Below are positions 19,401-24,918 of a stretch of 64,000 nucleotides of DNA, piece by piece; within the stretch, counting starts at the first letter, position 1, and every line of letters starts with the position of its first letter. This stretch comes from Paraphysomonas bandaiensis. Its lineage: Eukaryota > Chrysophyceae. The stretch covers positions 1 through 64,000 of the forward strand of contig CBFFRP010000608.1 of assembly GCA_965644295.1 (NCBI GenBank), read 5' to 3'. Under the pieces are notes generated by a model that had not been told where the DNA came from, did not search any database, and was given only the letters and a program-made list of their open reading frames with translations. The position numbers were made by a program, and so were the translations under genes.

Positions 19401-22068
19401 TGAGGAAGAAATTGATTTTATTGTCAGATCTGTATATGATTTTATCAACTTCTCCAGTGACGACGATTGCATGGACGAAGAAGAAGAAATGATCAAGGCG
19501 AATCGTCGGGTTGCTATTTTGAAATTCATTGGACTGAATCCCGATTGTTCACCAATAGAGTTGTCGCCAAGACAGCGGTTTTTGTACGGCTCGCATAACA
19601 ATTATTTGCGAACAAAGATAAAGAAAGTGCGTAAAATGTGTGATCGTATTGTTGACGACATAGACCGATTGGCCGAGGATGAGCATGACAACAGAGATGT
19701 AGTATTATTTCAACACTTTATTCTCGAGCAGCTTCCACCAATTAAGCGTATTGCTTTAGCGAGTGAGTTGTTTCAATTTGACATGGCGAGACCACGGTCT
19801 ACGTACTGGCTCACTTGGGTAATCGGTTGGACACTGCAAGTCTTACTCATTTTGTTTTTCCTTTTTTGGGTATTAACTTGGTCTGTTGGGATGGGTAATG
19901 CAATATTTTTGGCTTGGGCTGTTCAGCTTTTGTTTGCAATGTTAGAGGAGTTTTTAGTTACCGAGGTATTTTTAGTGTATCTCCTACATGTAATGGCGGT
20001 TGAACACATGCAGCCTGAACTGAGAAGTATATATCATTCCCTAAAAGTGATCATGACTGATAAATGCAGCAATGTATTGTCCACTGATTTGAACACTGTG
20101 CGTGTGGTTCAGCATTTCTCGGCCTCTTGTCGTGCATCTCGCAAGGAAAGGGTCGCTCATTTGCCATCTTCCATGCTTTTGTGCCAACTGACAGACGAGG
20201 AATATGAGACGTGTCATTTGTTTAGAAGGCGGGAGATGCCATTACCGACATTTCTTTTGATTGGTATTCCTACCCTATTTGGGCTCTGTGGGGACACGGT
20301 TCCTGTGGCAGTGTTCGATGTCTTGGCATCGATAGTATGGGGGCTGTATCTTGTTGTAAATTATATCATATATAATTCGTCACTTTTCATATTAGTAGCA
20401 GTGTATATTGCAGTTGGTGCCATTGTGTTGTACTATAGGTGCTTCGTTATCAAAGGGCGTAGCCAGCGTAGGCTTCGCCGCAGATCCATATCTGGAGTTT
20501 CTTTCAGTTCTTTGGATGGATGGGTATTAAGTTCACCCAAACCCACAGTATTCTCCAGAAGTCCTGTTAAAATGGTCTACAGAATGGTGGATGCCTTTAT
20601 CACCGATGCATACATATTATTGTTTCCAAGAACGGGTCGTCGAGAGAAGCTACAATGGAGAAATATGAATATTACAGGGATTATGGTGGATCTCCCAGTC
20701 GAGCCTGCATTAAAGTCATCCGTTTCCATATCGGACTCTGTGCTGACCGAGTCTGTAGCATCATCGCCTAGACGCTTGTCTCCTCGCTTGTATTCTCGTA
20801 TGTCCTCCCCTATAGTATTTTCCCCACAACGATCACCAATCACGTCCAGGAAGTCAAGTGTAATGTTCAATGGGTTTGAAGACTTGGACATCCTTGATCA
20901 AGAGCCCAGTGATGATTGTACGAAAGTTATGAGGTCACCTAGCGTGGGAACTCTAAGTTACGTCAATGCTGATACTGAAATTCCTCCTGAAATAGGCCAA
21001 ATGAGGGCCAAACCGAAATTTAAAAAGTCTTTGTCTACAAAGATTGCCAACAAGCTTTCGAGCAATCCCAAGCATGTTGTTCGTAGAGTTCTATCTAAAG
21101 TGGAACATCGTGTGACGTTGAGTACGTTGAAGTCTCAGCAGAGTAGATTATTCAATGCTAGTTCCCCAGTAAAAATGCATGGAAATGTAAGTGCCAGACA
21201 AGAGCGTGTAAACAAGTGGAAAGCTGATCGTAAATCGAAACTAATTCTTCGGGAGGCTTTCATTCGCAGATGCCGTAAACAATTTAAAATTTTCGCCAAG
21301 GAGTTGGTGGATGAACGAAATATTCCTCTGGCCACGGTTGACGAAACTGAGAGTTTATTTGAATGGGTTTATGACAATTTTTTCATTCTTTATGAAAACT
21401 CATCACCACAAAAGACGTCGAATAGAGTTTCATGTGGTGCGTTTCAAGATAGCAGCCAAAAAAGGTTACGTGATTCCTTGTTGGATATGATGGTGGCTAG
21501 TCCAGATAAGGAGTTTGATGTCTTGTACGAAGACAGCTTCATCGACTGGATTAACAAATACCGCGTTACAGATGACCCCACATACTACTCTACTTTTCTC
21601 CATGTTGTCAAGGCGAAGGATATCAGTACTGACAAGAATTATAGCATGTTGTCCAAGTATGTGAATATGAAATCAGGACTGTCCGAGCCGAAAAATCCGG
21701 AACCATGGGGCAAGTCGTTCCGGTACGTTGCGCCAGGGAACAAAGATTCTGTTAACCGCGGATTCGGAACGCGGATAACTCCTTCTGATAGCCAAACACA
21801 TTGCTATAGTGGCGATGTTTGCTTACAAGTAAGTTCCGCCAGCTCTGATAGCGACAGTGGTATTTGGAGTACTCCCATTCGAACTATCAACAAGCGTGTG
21901 TGCGTTCGGCTGGTATCAAGCAGCAGCAGTAGTTCCTTGAGTTCCATGAAAGACTCAAATGGAGGTGATATTTCTAGCAGCGATGACGCATCGAGCCATA
22001 GCGACCACACAGACAACTGGTCCATTGCTGACTCGTTAAAAGTCTGCACCCAGGTTGCTGAGCTATAG
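1..22068 (+). CDS. Giant REJ/GPS-type multipass surface protein, 5' partial
   Basis: The frame is open from the window edge (first codon ttg), so the true start and any signal peptide lie upstream; 7355 codons are visible. Residues 1-4471 are proline tetrapeptide repeats. From about 5040 the sequence looks like the REJ/PKD region of polycystin-1-type proteins (SCDDLVVDATLSTG near nt 15140; LDASGSIDED near 15826; FMWGC). A Cys-rich EGF-like stretch covers nt 16900-17310. A GPS-like motif (CNCNVTSYSSYNVTFSC, nt about 18127-18177) precedes the first membrane segment (18409-18480). Further hydrophobic segments lie near 18838, 19081, 19804, 19894, 20236, 20311 and 20380. The last ~540 residues are a basic and Ser/Asp-rich, probably cytoplasmic tail. 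The architecture suggests an adhesion-GAIN/polycystin-1-like receptor on a very long stalk; ligand and channel function are unknown. No intron is needed to keep the frame; in-frame introns cannot be excluded. Confidence 0.85.
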   Translation: MPTSSPSDMPSGMPSGYPSGIPTDSPLASPTGIPTNVPSVLPTLIPSGLPTSSPSDMPSGYPSGYPSGIPTDSPLASPTGIPTNVPSVLPTLIPSGLPTSSPSDMPSGMPSGYPSGIPTDSPLASPTGIPTNVPSVLPTLIPSGLPTSSPSDMPSGYPSGYPSGIPTDSPLASPTGIPTNVPSVLPTLVPSGLPTSSPSDMPSGYPSGYPSGIPTDSPLASPTGIPTNVPSVLPTLIPSGLPTSSPSDMPSGMPSGYPSGIPTDSPLASPTGIPTNVPSVLPTLIPSGLPTSSPSDMPSGMPSGYPSGIPTDSPLASPTGIPTNVPSVLPTLIPSGLPTSSPSDMPSGMPSGYPSGIPTDSPLASPTGIPTNVPSVLPTLIPSGLPTSSPSDMPSGYPSGYPSGIPTDSPLASPTGIPTNVPSVLPTLIPSGLPTSSPSDMPSGYPSGYPSGIPTDSPLASPTGIPTNVPSVLPTLIPSGLPTSSPSDMPSGYPSGYPSGIPTDSPLASPTGIPTNVPSVLPTLIPSGLPTSSPSDMPSGYPSGYPSGIPTDSPLASPTGIPTNVPSVLPTLIPSGLPTSSPSDMPSGMPSGYPSGIPTDSPLASPTGIPTNVPSVLPTLIPSGLPTSSPSDMPSGMPSGYSSGIPTDSPLASPTGIPTNVPSVLPTLIPSGLPTSSPSDMPSGYPSGYPSGIPTDSPLASPTGIPTNVPSVLPTLIPSGLPTSSPSDMPSGYPSGYPSGIPTDSPLASPTGIPTNVPSVLPTLIPSGLPTSSPSDMPSGYPSGYPSGIPTDSPLASPTGIPTNVPSVLPTLIPSGLPTSSPSDMPSGYPSGYPSGIPTDSPLASPTGIPTNVPSVLPTLIPSGLPTSSPSDMPSGYPSGYPSGIPTDSPLASPTGIPTNVPSVLPTLIPSGLPTSSPSDMPSGMPSGYPSGIPTDSPLASPTGIPTNVPSVLPTLIPSGLPTSSPSDMPSGYPSGYPSGIPTDSPLASPTGIPTNVPSVLPTLIPSGLPTSSPSDMPSGYPSGIPTDSPLASPTGIPTNVPSVLPTLIPSGLPTSSPSDMPSGMPSGYPSGIPTDSPLASPTGIPTNVPSVLPTLIPSGLPTSSPSDMPSGYPSGYPSGIPTDSPLASPTGIPTNVPSVLPTLIPSGLPTSSPSDMPSGMPSGYPSGIPTDSPLASPTGIPTNVPSVLPTLIPSGLPTSSPSDMPSGIPSGYPSGYPSGIPTDSPLASPTGIPTNVPSVLPTLIPSGLPTSSPSDMPSGFPSGYPSGIPTDSPLASPTGIPTNVPSVLPTLIPSGLPTSSPSDMPSGYPSGYPSGIPTDSPLASPTGIPTNVPSVLPTLIPSGLPTSSPSDMPSGIPSGYPSGIPTDSPLASPTGIPTNVPSVLPTLIPSGLPTSSPSDMPSGMPSGYPSGIPTDSPLASPTGIPTNVPSVLPTLIPSGLPTSSPSDMPSGMPSGYPSGIPTDSPLASPTGIPTNVPSVLPTLIPSGLPSSSPSDMPSGYPSGYPSGIPTDSPLASPTGIPTNVPSVLPTLIPSGLPTSSPSDMPSGIPSGYPSGIPTDSPLASPTGIPTNVPSVLPTLIPSGLPTSSPSDMPSGIPSGYPSGIPTDSPLASPTGIPTNVPSVLPTLIPSGLPTSSPSDMPSGMPSGYPSGIPTDSPLASPTGIPTNVPSVLPTLIPSGLPTSSPSDMPSGIPSGYPSGIPTDSPLASPTGIPTNVPSVLPTLIPSGLPTSSPSDMPSGYPSGYPSGIPTDSPLASPTGIPTNVPSVLPTLIPSGLPTSSPSDMPSGYPSGYPSGIPTDSPLASPTGIPTNVPSVLPTLIPSGLPTSSPSDMPSGYPSGYPSGIPTDSPLASPTGIPTNVPSVLPTLIPSGLPTSSPSDMPSGYPSGYPSGIPTDSPLASPTGIPTNVPSVLPTLIPSGLPTSSPSDMPSGIPSGYPSGYPSGIPTDSPLASPTGIPTNVPSVLPTLIPSGLPTSSPSDMPSGYPSGYPSGIPTDSPLASPTGIPTNVPSVLPTLIPSGLPTSSPSDMPSGIPSGYPSGYPSGIPTDSPLASPTGIPTNVPSVLPTLIPSGLPTSSPSDMPSGYPSGYPSGIPTDSPLASPTGIPTNVPSVLPTLIPSGLPTSSPSDMPSGYPSGYPSGILTDSPLASPTGIPTNVPSVLPTLIPSGLPTSSPSDMPSGYPSGYPSGIPTDSPLASPTGIPTNVPSVLPTLIPSGLPTSSPSDMPSGYPSGIPTDSPLASPTGIPTNVPSVLPTLIPSGLPTSSPSDMPSGYPSGYPSGIPTDSPLASPTGIPTNVPSVLPTLIPSGLPTSSPSDMPSGMPSGYPSGYPSGIPTDSPLASPTGIPTNVPSVLPTLIPSGLPTSSPSDMPSGFPSGYPSGIPTDSPLASPTGIPTNVPSVLPTLIPSGLPTSSPSDMPSGIPSGYPSGYPSGIPTDSPLASPTGIPTNVPSVLPTLIPSGLPTSSPSDMPSGFPSGYPSGIPTDSPLASPTGIPTNVPSVLPTLIPSGLPTSSPSDMPSGYPSGYPSGIPTDSPLASPTGIPTNVPSVLPTLIPSGLPTSSPSDMPSGYPSGYPSGIPTDSPLASPTGIPTNVPSVLPTLIPSGLPTSSPSDMPSGIPSGYPSGYPSGIPTDSPLASPTGIPTNVPSVLPTLIPSGLPTSSPSDMPSGFPSGYPSGIPTDSPLASPTGIPTNVPSVLPTLIPSGLPTSSPSDMPSGIPSGYPSGYPSGIPTDSPLASPTGIPTNVPSVLPTLIPSGLPTSSPSDMPSGFPSGYPSGIPTDSPLASPTGIPTNVPSVLPTLIPSGLPTSSPSDMPSGYPSGYPSGIPTDSPLASPTGIPTNVPSVLPTLIPSGLPTSSPSDMPSGYPSGYPSGIPTDSPLASPTGIPTNVPSVLPTLIPSGLPTSSPSDMPSGYPSGYPSGIPTDSPLASPTGIPTNVPSVLPTLIPSGLPTSSPSDMPSGYPSGYPSGIPTDSPLASPTGIPTNVPSVLPTLIPSGLPTSSPSDMPSGMPSGYPSGIPTDSPLASPTGIPTNVPSVLPTLIPSGLPTSSPSDMPSGFPSGYPSGIPTDSPLASPTGIPTNVPSVLPTLIPSGLPTSSPSDMPSGFPSGYPSGIPTDSPLASPTGIPTNVPSVLPTLIPSGLPTSSPSDMPSGYPSGYPSGIPTDSPLASPTGIPTNVPSVLPTLIPSGLPTSSPSDMPSGFPSGYPSGIPTDSPLASPTGIPTNVPSVLPTLIPSGLPTSSPSDMPSGYPSGYPSGIPTDSPLASPTGIPTNVPSVLPTLIPSGLPTSSPSDMPSGYPSGYPSGIPTDSPLASPTGIPTNVPSVLPTLIPSGLPTSSPSDMPSGYPSGYPSGIPTDSPLASPTGIPTNVPSVLPTLIPSGLPTSSPSDMPSGFPSGYPSGIPTDSPLASPTGIPTNVPSVLPTLIPSGLPTSSPSDMPSGMPSGMPSGYPSGIPTDSPLASPTGIPTNVPSVLPTLIPSGLPTSSPSDMPSGFPSGYPSGIPTDSPLASPTGIPTNVPSVLPTLIPSGLPTSSPSDMPSGYPSGYPSGIPTDSPLASPTGIPTNVPSVLPTLIPSGLPTSSPSDMPSGYPSGYPSGIPTDSPLASPTGIPTNVPSVLPTLIPSGLPTSSPSDMPSGMPSGMPSGYPSGIPTDSPLASPTGIPTNVPSVLPTLIPSGLPTSSPSDMPSGYPSGYPSGIPTDSPLASPTGIPTNVPSVLPTLIPSGLPTSSPSDMPSGYPSGYPSGIPTDSPLASPTGIPTNVPSVLPTLIPSGLPTSSPSDMPSGYPSGYPSGIPTDSPLASPTGIPTNVPSVLPTLIPSGLPTSSPSDMPSGYPSGYPSGIPTDSPLASPTGIPTNVPSVLPTLIPSGLPTSSPSDMPSGYPSGYPSGIPTDSPLASPTGIPTNVPSVLPTLIPSGLPTSSPSDMPSGMPSGMPSGYPSGIPTDSPLASPTGIPTNVPSVLPTLIPSGLPTSSPSDMPSGYPSGYPSGIPTDSPLASPTGIPTNVPSVLPTLIPSGLPTSSPSDMPSGFPSGYPSGIPTDSPLASPTGIPTNVPSVLPTLIPSGLPTSSPSDMPSGYPSGYPSGIPTDSPLASPTGIPTNVPSVLPTLIPSGLPTSSPSDMPSGYPSGYPSGIPTDSPLASPTGIPTNVPSVLPTLIPSGLPTSSPSDMPSGYPSGYPSGIPTDSPLASPTGIPTNVPSVLPTLIPSGLPTSSPSDMPSGYPSGYPSGIPTDSPLASPTGIPTNVPSVLPTLIPSGLPTSSPSDMPSGYPSGYPSGIPTDSPLASPTGIPTNVPSVLPTLIPSGLPTSSPSDMPSGYPSGYPSGIPTDSPLASPTGIPTNVPSVLPTLIPSGLPTSSPSDMPSGYPSGYPSGIPTDSPLASPTGIPTNVPSVLPTLIPSGLPTSSPSDMPSGYPSGYPSGIPTDSPLASPTGIPTNVPSVLPTLIPSGLPTSSPSDMPSGMPSGYPSGIPTPNTFYIPLNSNCPSLVPSSFFSGVDMDHIVNDFDFKSFADAVFFKSSASSIREFEIMIERWSDFLSEYFLDSPFVYRTYDIVVQRFIISEGDQVIYGARYSCEDFIHSNEIMSSLLNASATPLTVMCGGYLWRVTNGKLCLNCTSSLLSCSNNIPTSRNAVIPPLSECSGTSSIKYGIVMRIRSKLILSELVPSIAFLGHDATNYSISVYANVSTTGYGSSIYCMAIESNEIPVSVAELKSKGFVYTTPRGSNYEVGYSEITIELTDVDAASVYDVYCYSEDSFGYGMSYEDMLATVLYDIKTPCCVEVSLINIPSVVLGNPSDYSSNTDFRFIFSIGSRVTGTSTVNVVPILVKAEELNDTRGSLSSSNANTQETAPGNVYVSPPNITFSSSSISTEGSFIITATGGAAGTYYLSLNIQESGSSRFKTSSSLSVIEIRSTVPVPAPPQLKSCVFLSSGKGAVVYFSDPVDLDKASSRAGSDKWICSVFFTFPSSNSTQCIFSNDSSVLITFSSMTTAVPTDTISLIGGVIYATCLDKINCDYYEPAGMSTVIMQAPAQPVKPSPSLSLPSSIGSCDDLVVDATLSTGHLGREWRKLHWRISASRESDLSDILSTLQLYQRTSVPIIISSEMLLTAALSKSTVYEKIVFSLSLGLENYLQQLPPESVMYISKNVTFDMSLYAPTARIVGADYRTVSSKSSFSLMVNGSSSTCTEASAPTYSWKVYSSSGVLMRAVKLISKNPKIITVGAFSLPSGHEYHFYATVSNSAGSSFASAIVYVKPGSVIATISGGDTRLVSAHKPIVLDASGSIDEDVNPVGGSASSLRFMWGCVSLAFSNYGVACGLNLTASCHTSVCTIPDSILTPGAKLQVSVKATAADGRYGTAVVVIEVSPIISSISSSISFSGKLNTFNAHDKLSITGYIDTNVSVVATWSLGEMFALSLDHPGLALTPLERLFTYKAPFSNDRINNVLRVSFPFKAAESYFSEEKTYVFRLTVQQLDGRRAAFSELTLHSNGPPTSGSFVVSPSEGYAYQTVFEFVSSGWVDEVNDYPLRYTYRYRYRASSGSIYNVLRSNSESSFLYSSLPEGKSAGYHVIDCVAVIKDIHDATSSANVSVVSRATPNANADEIAQHMVESLEGLVRSYDPDGVISVVNSVGNLVNSVNCSGFDSLFCSSEYNRHACDSSPFTCGKCLVGYDGAVGPDNSLCIFRAATLRALPGEYCENTTLCVHGYCNFTSNTCRTFSKRCQTSVIGMECSGHGVCEYRNGYGDIISAEACTIDNTFCTAVCRCGGGYGGKSCNLNSTQLGNRSALRNKLCENLLNASALLESSADTLSSLVAPLYLSFQPDEIDANSTGFSTCGSALLVIMELISDGYITDLPISYGIAAAEIVSAFAISSDISGLYDHVTHSVYALSLGIENTMVPGESAINISTPSFRVSYLFTYSSDLNEAILQVPPTEAELQFNISLPKLILSPGGLGVCGSDSESEYNQFSVLQWSAEGSPYYNATDLASNLFRFTSRTSSSHQQTVSPLNYSFITYFNEPQNFIDSVPVCALLKVEDDTKSDSPASYDECNCNVTSYSSYNVTFSCFDVSQLCGGGRTLSGLMLDIRSLSDKMGNRKLQSGDDDSDDDSVTMTQFGGLVKAIVVDDFVPVITSSHSPDDYKQATAGVSFVAALLCALGFGYVYFCYWDIHDRNVYRYIRHSEKRYKRKNSWKLRRDNTSGIEGALLRNKALERQHHSSFNKSQFIHTPKDNSVDELVGKFLTVVMSASGLITQKKRLIRFWNALLRHHIILRPFMFPSTYCPRSLRYLNFYTEILVLLFVDSLIYGFLFPDREMCRQYDNTGMATCQAQESAMPGLDSQCVWEPSDPLTNGTTAEYIGTCEPRPPPQSLIFYIVVSVLINCIAIIPKALSLSLLNNVCACCPDFSGSWLPEWVINIFEYPEEPELLGTVRMSSLGESLVKVGTIQNTPKDGLIEKLSGLADLIGTYRYCDLASCEEEIDFIVRSVYDFINFSSDDDCMDEEEEMIKANRRVAILKFIGLNPDCSPIELSPRQRFLYGSHNNYLRTKIKKVRKMCDRIVDDIDRLAEDEHDNRDVVLFQHFILEQLPPIKRIALASELFQFDMARPRSTYWLTWVIGWTLQVLLILFFLFWVLTWSVGMGNAIFLAWAVQLLFAMLEEFLVTEVFLVYLLHVMAVEHMQPELRSIYHSLKVIMTDKCSNVLSTDLNTVRVVQHFSASCRASRKERVAHLPSSMLLCQLTDEEYETCHLFRRREMPLPTFLLIGIPTLFGLCGDTVPVAVFDVLASIVWGLYLVVNYIIYNSSLFILVAVYIAVGAIVLYYRCFVIKGRSQRRLRRRSISGVSFSSLDGWVLSSPKPTVFSRSPVKMVYRMVDAFITDAYILLFPRTGRREKLQWRNMNITGIMVDLPVEPALKSSVSISDSVLTESVASSPRRLSPRLYSRMSSPIVFSPQRSPITSRKSSVMFNGFEDLDILDQEPSDDCTKVMRSPSVGTLSYVNADTEIPPEIGQMRAKPKFKKSLSTKIANKLSSNPKHVVRRVLSKVEHRVTLSTLKSQQSRLFNASSPVKMHGNVSARQERVNKWKADRKSKLILREAFIRRCRKQFKIFAKELVDERNIPLATVDETESLFEWVYDNFFILYENSSPQKTSNRVSCGAFQDSSQKRLRDSLLDMMVASPDKEFDVLYEDSFIDWINKYRVTDDPTYYSTFLHVVKAKDISTDKNYSMLSKYVNMKSGLSEPKNPEPWGKSFRYVAPGNKDSVNRGFGTRITPSDSQTHCYSGDVCLQVSSASSDSDSGIWSTPIRTINKRVCVRLVSSSSSSSLSSMKDSNGGDISSSDDASSHSDHTDNWSIADSLKVCTQVAEL

Positions 22069-23561
22069 AGGATGGTTTGTGAGGTCGCATTCATGCATGT
22101 ATAGTAAATTCGTATCTAGAAATCGTGTCAGACACTGCTTTGAAACAAGTGAGTCGCTTTTTATAATTTGTATATATTGTACTAGATTAAATTTCAGTGA
22201 GTAGCTACGTATGCCACAAAGGAACATACTTTGCTATTTTCTTTTGCATAAATTAAAAGCATTTATTTTTTGTTGGTGAGACTGCCCTATAATATATATT
22301 TTTTCTGGCGTGTGTATCGAATCATTGATGAACAATGTAGCCTGTGCTATAAACAAATCTTGACAATATGATAGGTATTGCTCTTCTCTAAGAATATATT
22401 TATGAGGGTCTACTGACCCATTTGTAAACGATTTTTGCTTAATACAATACTATAACCCGAATTGTTTGCTAAAAATGCCAATACACCTAAATGAAGTGTT
22501 AGTATCAACAATATTCAGATTGGGACCGCTACGGACTGTGATTATTCTCTATTCACATACGAAGCACTTGTGAAGCGTAATGATCCCCTAATGAGATGTG
22601 CTTCTACAAAGCGTGCCTGGTCAGTAGCTTCGAGAGTATGTCACTAATTCACACTAGGGTCGTGCTATTGTGGAAGACAATGCATGTGGGGAAGGGATGA
22701 TATATCTTATGATGATAACTTGTGTATTTGTAAAAAGTTCAACAATAATAACTTGTCGTTGACGTCACTACCAACACAACGAATGGTGTTGTTATGGCAT
22801 TTGAAGTGGACTGCAGGAACACAGCAGCAGAACATAGTTCCAAGGAATTAAGGAACTACTTACTACCATGTAACAAACCAGATGCTTAAGAAATCCCTAT
22901 TTCTATATAATGTTGTCTTGCACATGCTTGTTTGAAACACCATTCTAAACTTATACATATGTATAATCTAAATCCAGTGAAATACGATTCCCAGTTTTTA
23001 AAGTTTAAGCAGCGAGCGAGATAACTATTATAACTTTATAACTCGTCATCTTCTAGCGATAGATATTTCTAACGCTGTTACAGGCAGCTCCTCCTGATGC
23101 TATACTTTTAGTTGAACTCGGACGATGGATCACGCTAATAAAATGTAAATCAAATTAAGTTCCAGGTTACACAAGATGCTACAAGGGGCGCCCCAAAGAA
23201 GGCGAGGACAACAATAGAGAAGGGACAGGAGGAGTGTAAGAAGATCGTTCCGTTTTGCAAGTTGAAAGCAATTACGACAGCAAACAAATAAAAGTAAGCG
23301 TCTTGCTATGACAGATGTATCAATAAGCGTCCTTTACTGAGATGCATGAAACTGTGTGCTCAGGTGATCAAAGCGAGATACAAACCAGTATATCCCATGG
23401 TAATATGAAAGGTGAATAACTATTTCAAACATGCCTGCTGCTGCTAAAGATTGTTGCTGCAAGACTAGTTTATTTATGAATTATCGATAATCTAAATAAG
23501 TTTTATTACTCTTATGCTATTCCATATTACAGGTTAGAATGTAGGTTTGTCCAATGACTCG

Positions 23562-23725
23562 ACTTGTTAATAAGTCAAAGCTCAAGGACGTCTACACAAA
23601 TTTGTATCTTATTGTACCACACAAGCATTAGGCTATGAGTCGGCAAAAAATTATCTGCCAACTGTATATGCGTCTGACGTTATTAGTTTTCCCGCAGTCG
23701 GGTAATACCAAAACCTGGCGGATGA
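23562..23725 (-). repeat. Dispersed repeat family 1, copy A (partial)
   Basis: Its reverse complement matches the central part of the copies at 39240-39760 and 46640-47130. Shared blocks include TGCTTGTGTGGTACAA, TTGTGTAGACGTC and GAAAACTAATAACGT-like sequence, in the same order. It is diverged and lacks both ends, so it looks old. Confidence 0.7.
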
Positions 23726-24198
23726 TGGTCGGAAAAGGGTATAACAATACACTATGCACTATGAAGATATTAACAGTTGTGTACAAAATATTATTTATAA
23801 TATTTTTACTACTTTTTCTTACACATCAATTTTACTGCAATAAAAGTCACCGACTACAGATATATATTATACAGTTCACGCTATACAGTCATAAACATAA
23901 TACTACTCTTTGTACGATACCCCACACCTACGTCGACGTGTTCCGGCCAAAACATTCTCAGGTAAGAGCGCGCATTGATCCACCCATTCTGTTAGGCTCT
24001 GTCACTATCTCCAATTGCTGTTTTTTAGTCCTTTTCTTTGACGAAGTTACAATATATACATAATATATGTAAAACAAACACTGATATATTTATTATAACA
24101 TGTACATAATAATATACTAACCTTTTAGCTTCCTCAAGTAACATGCCACTAGCTTATAGACATGCTGTCTATCGTTATATTAGATGCCGTAAGTATTG

Positions 24199-24380
24199 CC
24201 TGTTTATTTGTCAGGGCCCGTATTTTCATCATTTTTGTACCACACAAGCATTATGATATGAGCGGGCAGAAATACTTGTATATGAGGCTTACGTTAGTTT
24301 CCCGGAGAAGTATCTCCGGTACTTATCCCCCAGAATACCACGAGAGGTGTGAGTCCGACTTTGTTGAGGGCTGATTAACA
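24199..24380 (-). repeat. Dispersed repeat family 1, copy B (partial)
   Basis: The reverse complement carries CCCTCAACAAAGTCGGAC, a GGTATTCTGGGGGATAAGTA block, GGGAAACTAACGT, TGCTTGTGTGGTACAA and GGGCCCTGACAAATAAAC, in the same order as the copy at 39240-39760. Compared with that copy it lacks the GTGTCACTTGTGTAGACGTC block and everything after the ATAAAC block. Confidence 0.8.
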
Positions 24381-24918
24381 GTTACTCCAAGACAAGATGC
24401 CAATCAGTACTGAACTTTGCACTGATGATGAGACATGCTAAGTATCATTTTAAATTTTAATATACAACGTTCAGTTAATTAAGTTTAAACCATCCACAAT
24501 GGCAAAAGTTGATACTCTGCAAAAGTTTCGGTACACAACCGTTCTCATGTAATAATCAGACTTTCCTACTAGATACTCTGCCCCAACGGAAAAGAGTACA
24601 GCAGTTTCTGTAACATATACACTTTCATTCTATATTATGGAATTCTAATAGAATATATAGATGTTAATGACATTATTCGTAGAATTAGTGTGCTTGACTC
24701 ATTGAATCGAATTTAGCTCTTCATGAATAAGTTTCGTGTTGGGCGCCATATTAGTTGAAATAGAATTTAGGTAAGAACTTCGGGGTAGAAATAGAACTTG
24801 AAATACATAAAATATTAGACAAAGAGCTAATCCCTAATAGTTATTAACAAATACTTTGTAAACACGTTTGCATAACAGCATGTATGATACTCTTTTCGCG
24901 GGGTTTAAAAACAATTTT

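Larger units (their letters stand above)
22069..24918. other. Gene-free intergenic region, 2.85 kb
   Basis: AT-rich sequence between the giant gene and the convergent cyclophilin-like gene. I see no open frame with recognisable protein features. It contains two copies of the dispersed repeat family, listed separately, and the 3' untranslated regions of both flanking genes. No tRNA or other RNA gene was recognised. Confidence 0.6.

Noticed and set aside
23635-24063. 142-codon open frame in the first intergenic region
   Set aside because: It overlaps dispersed repeat copy A and has no protein-like composition.
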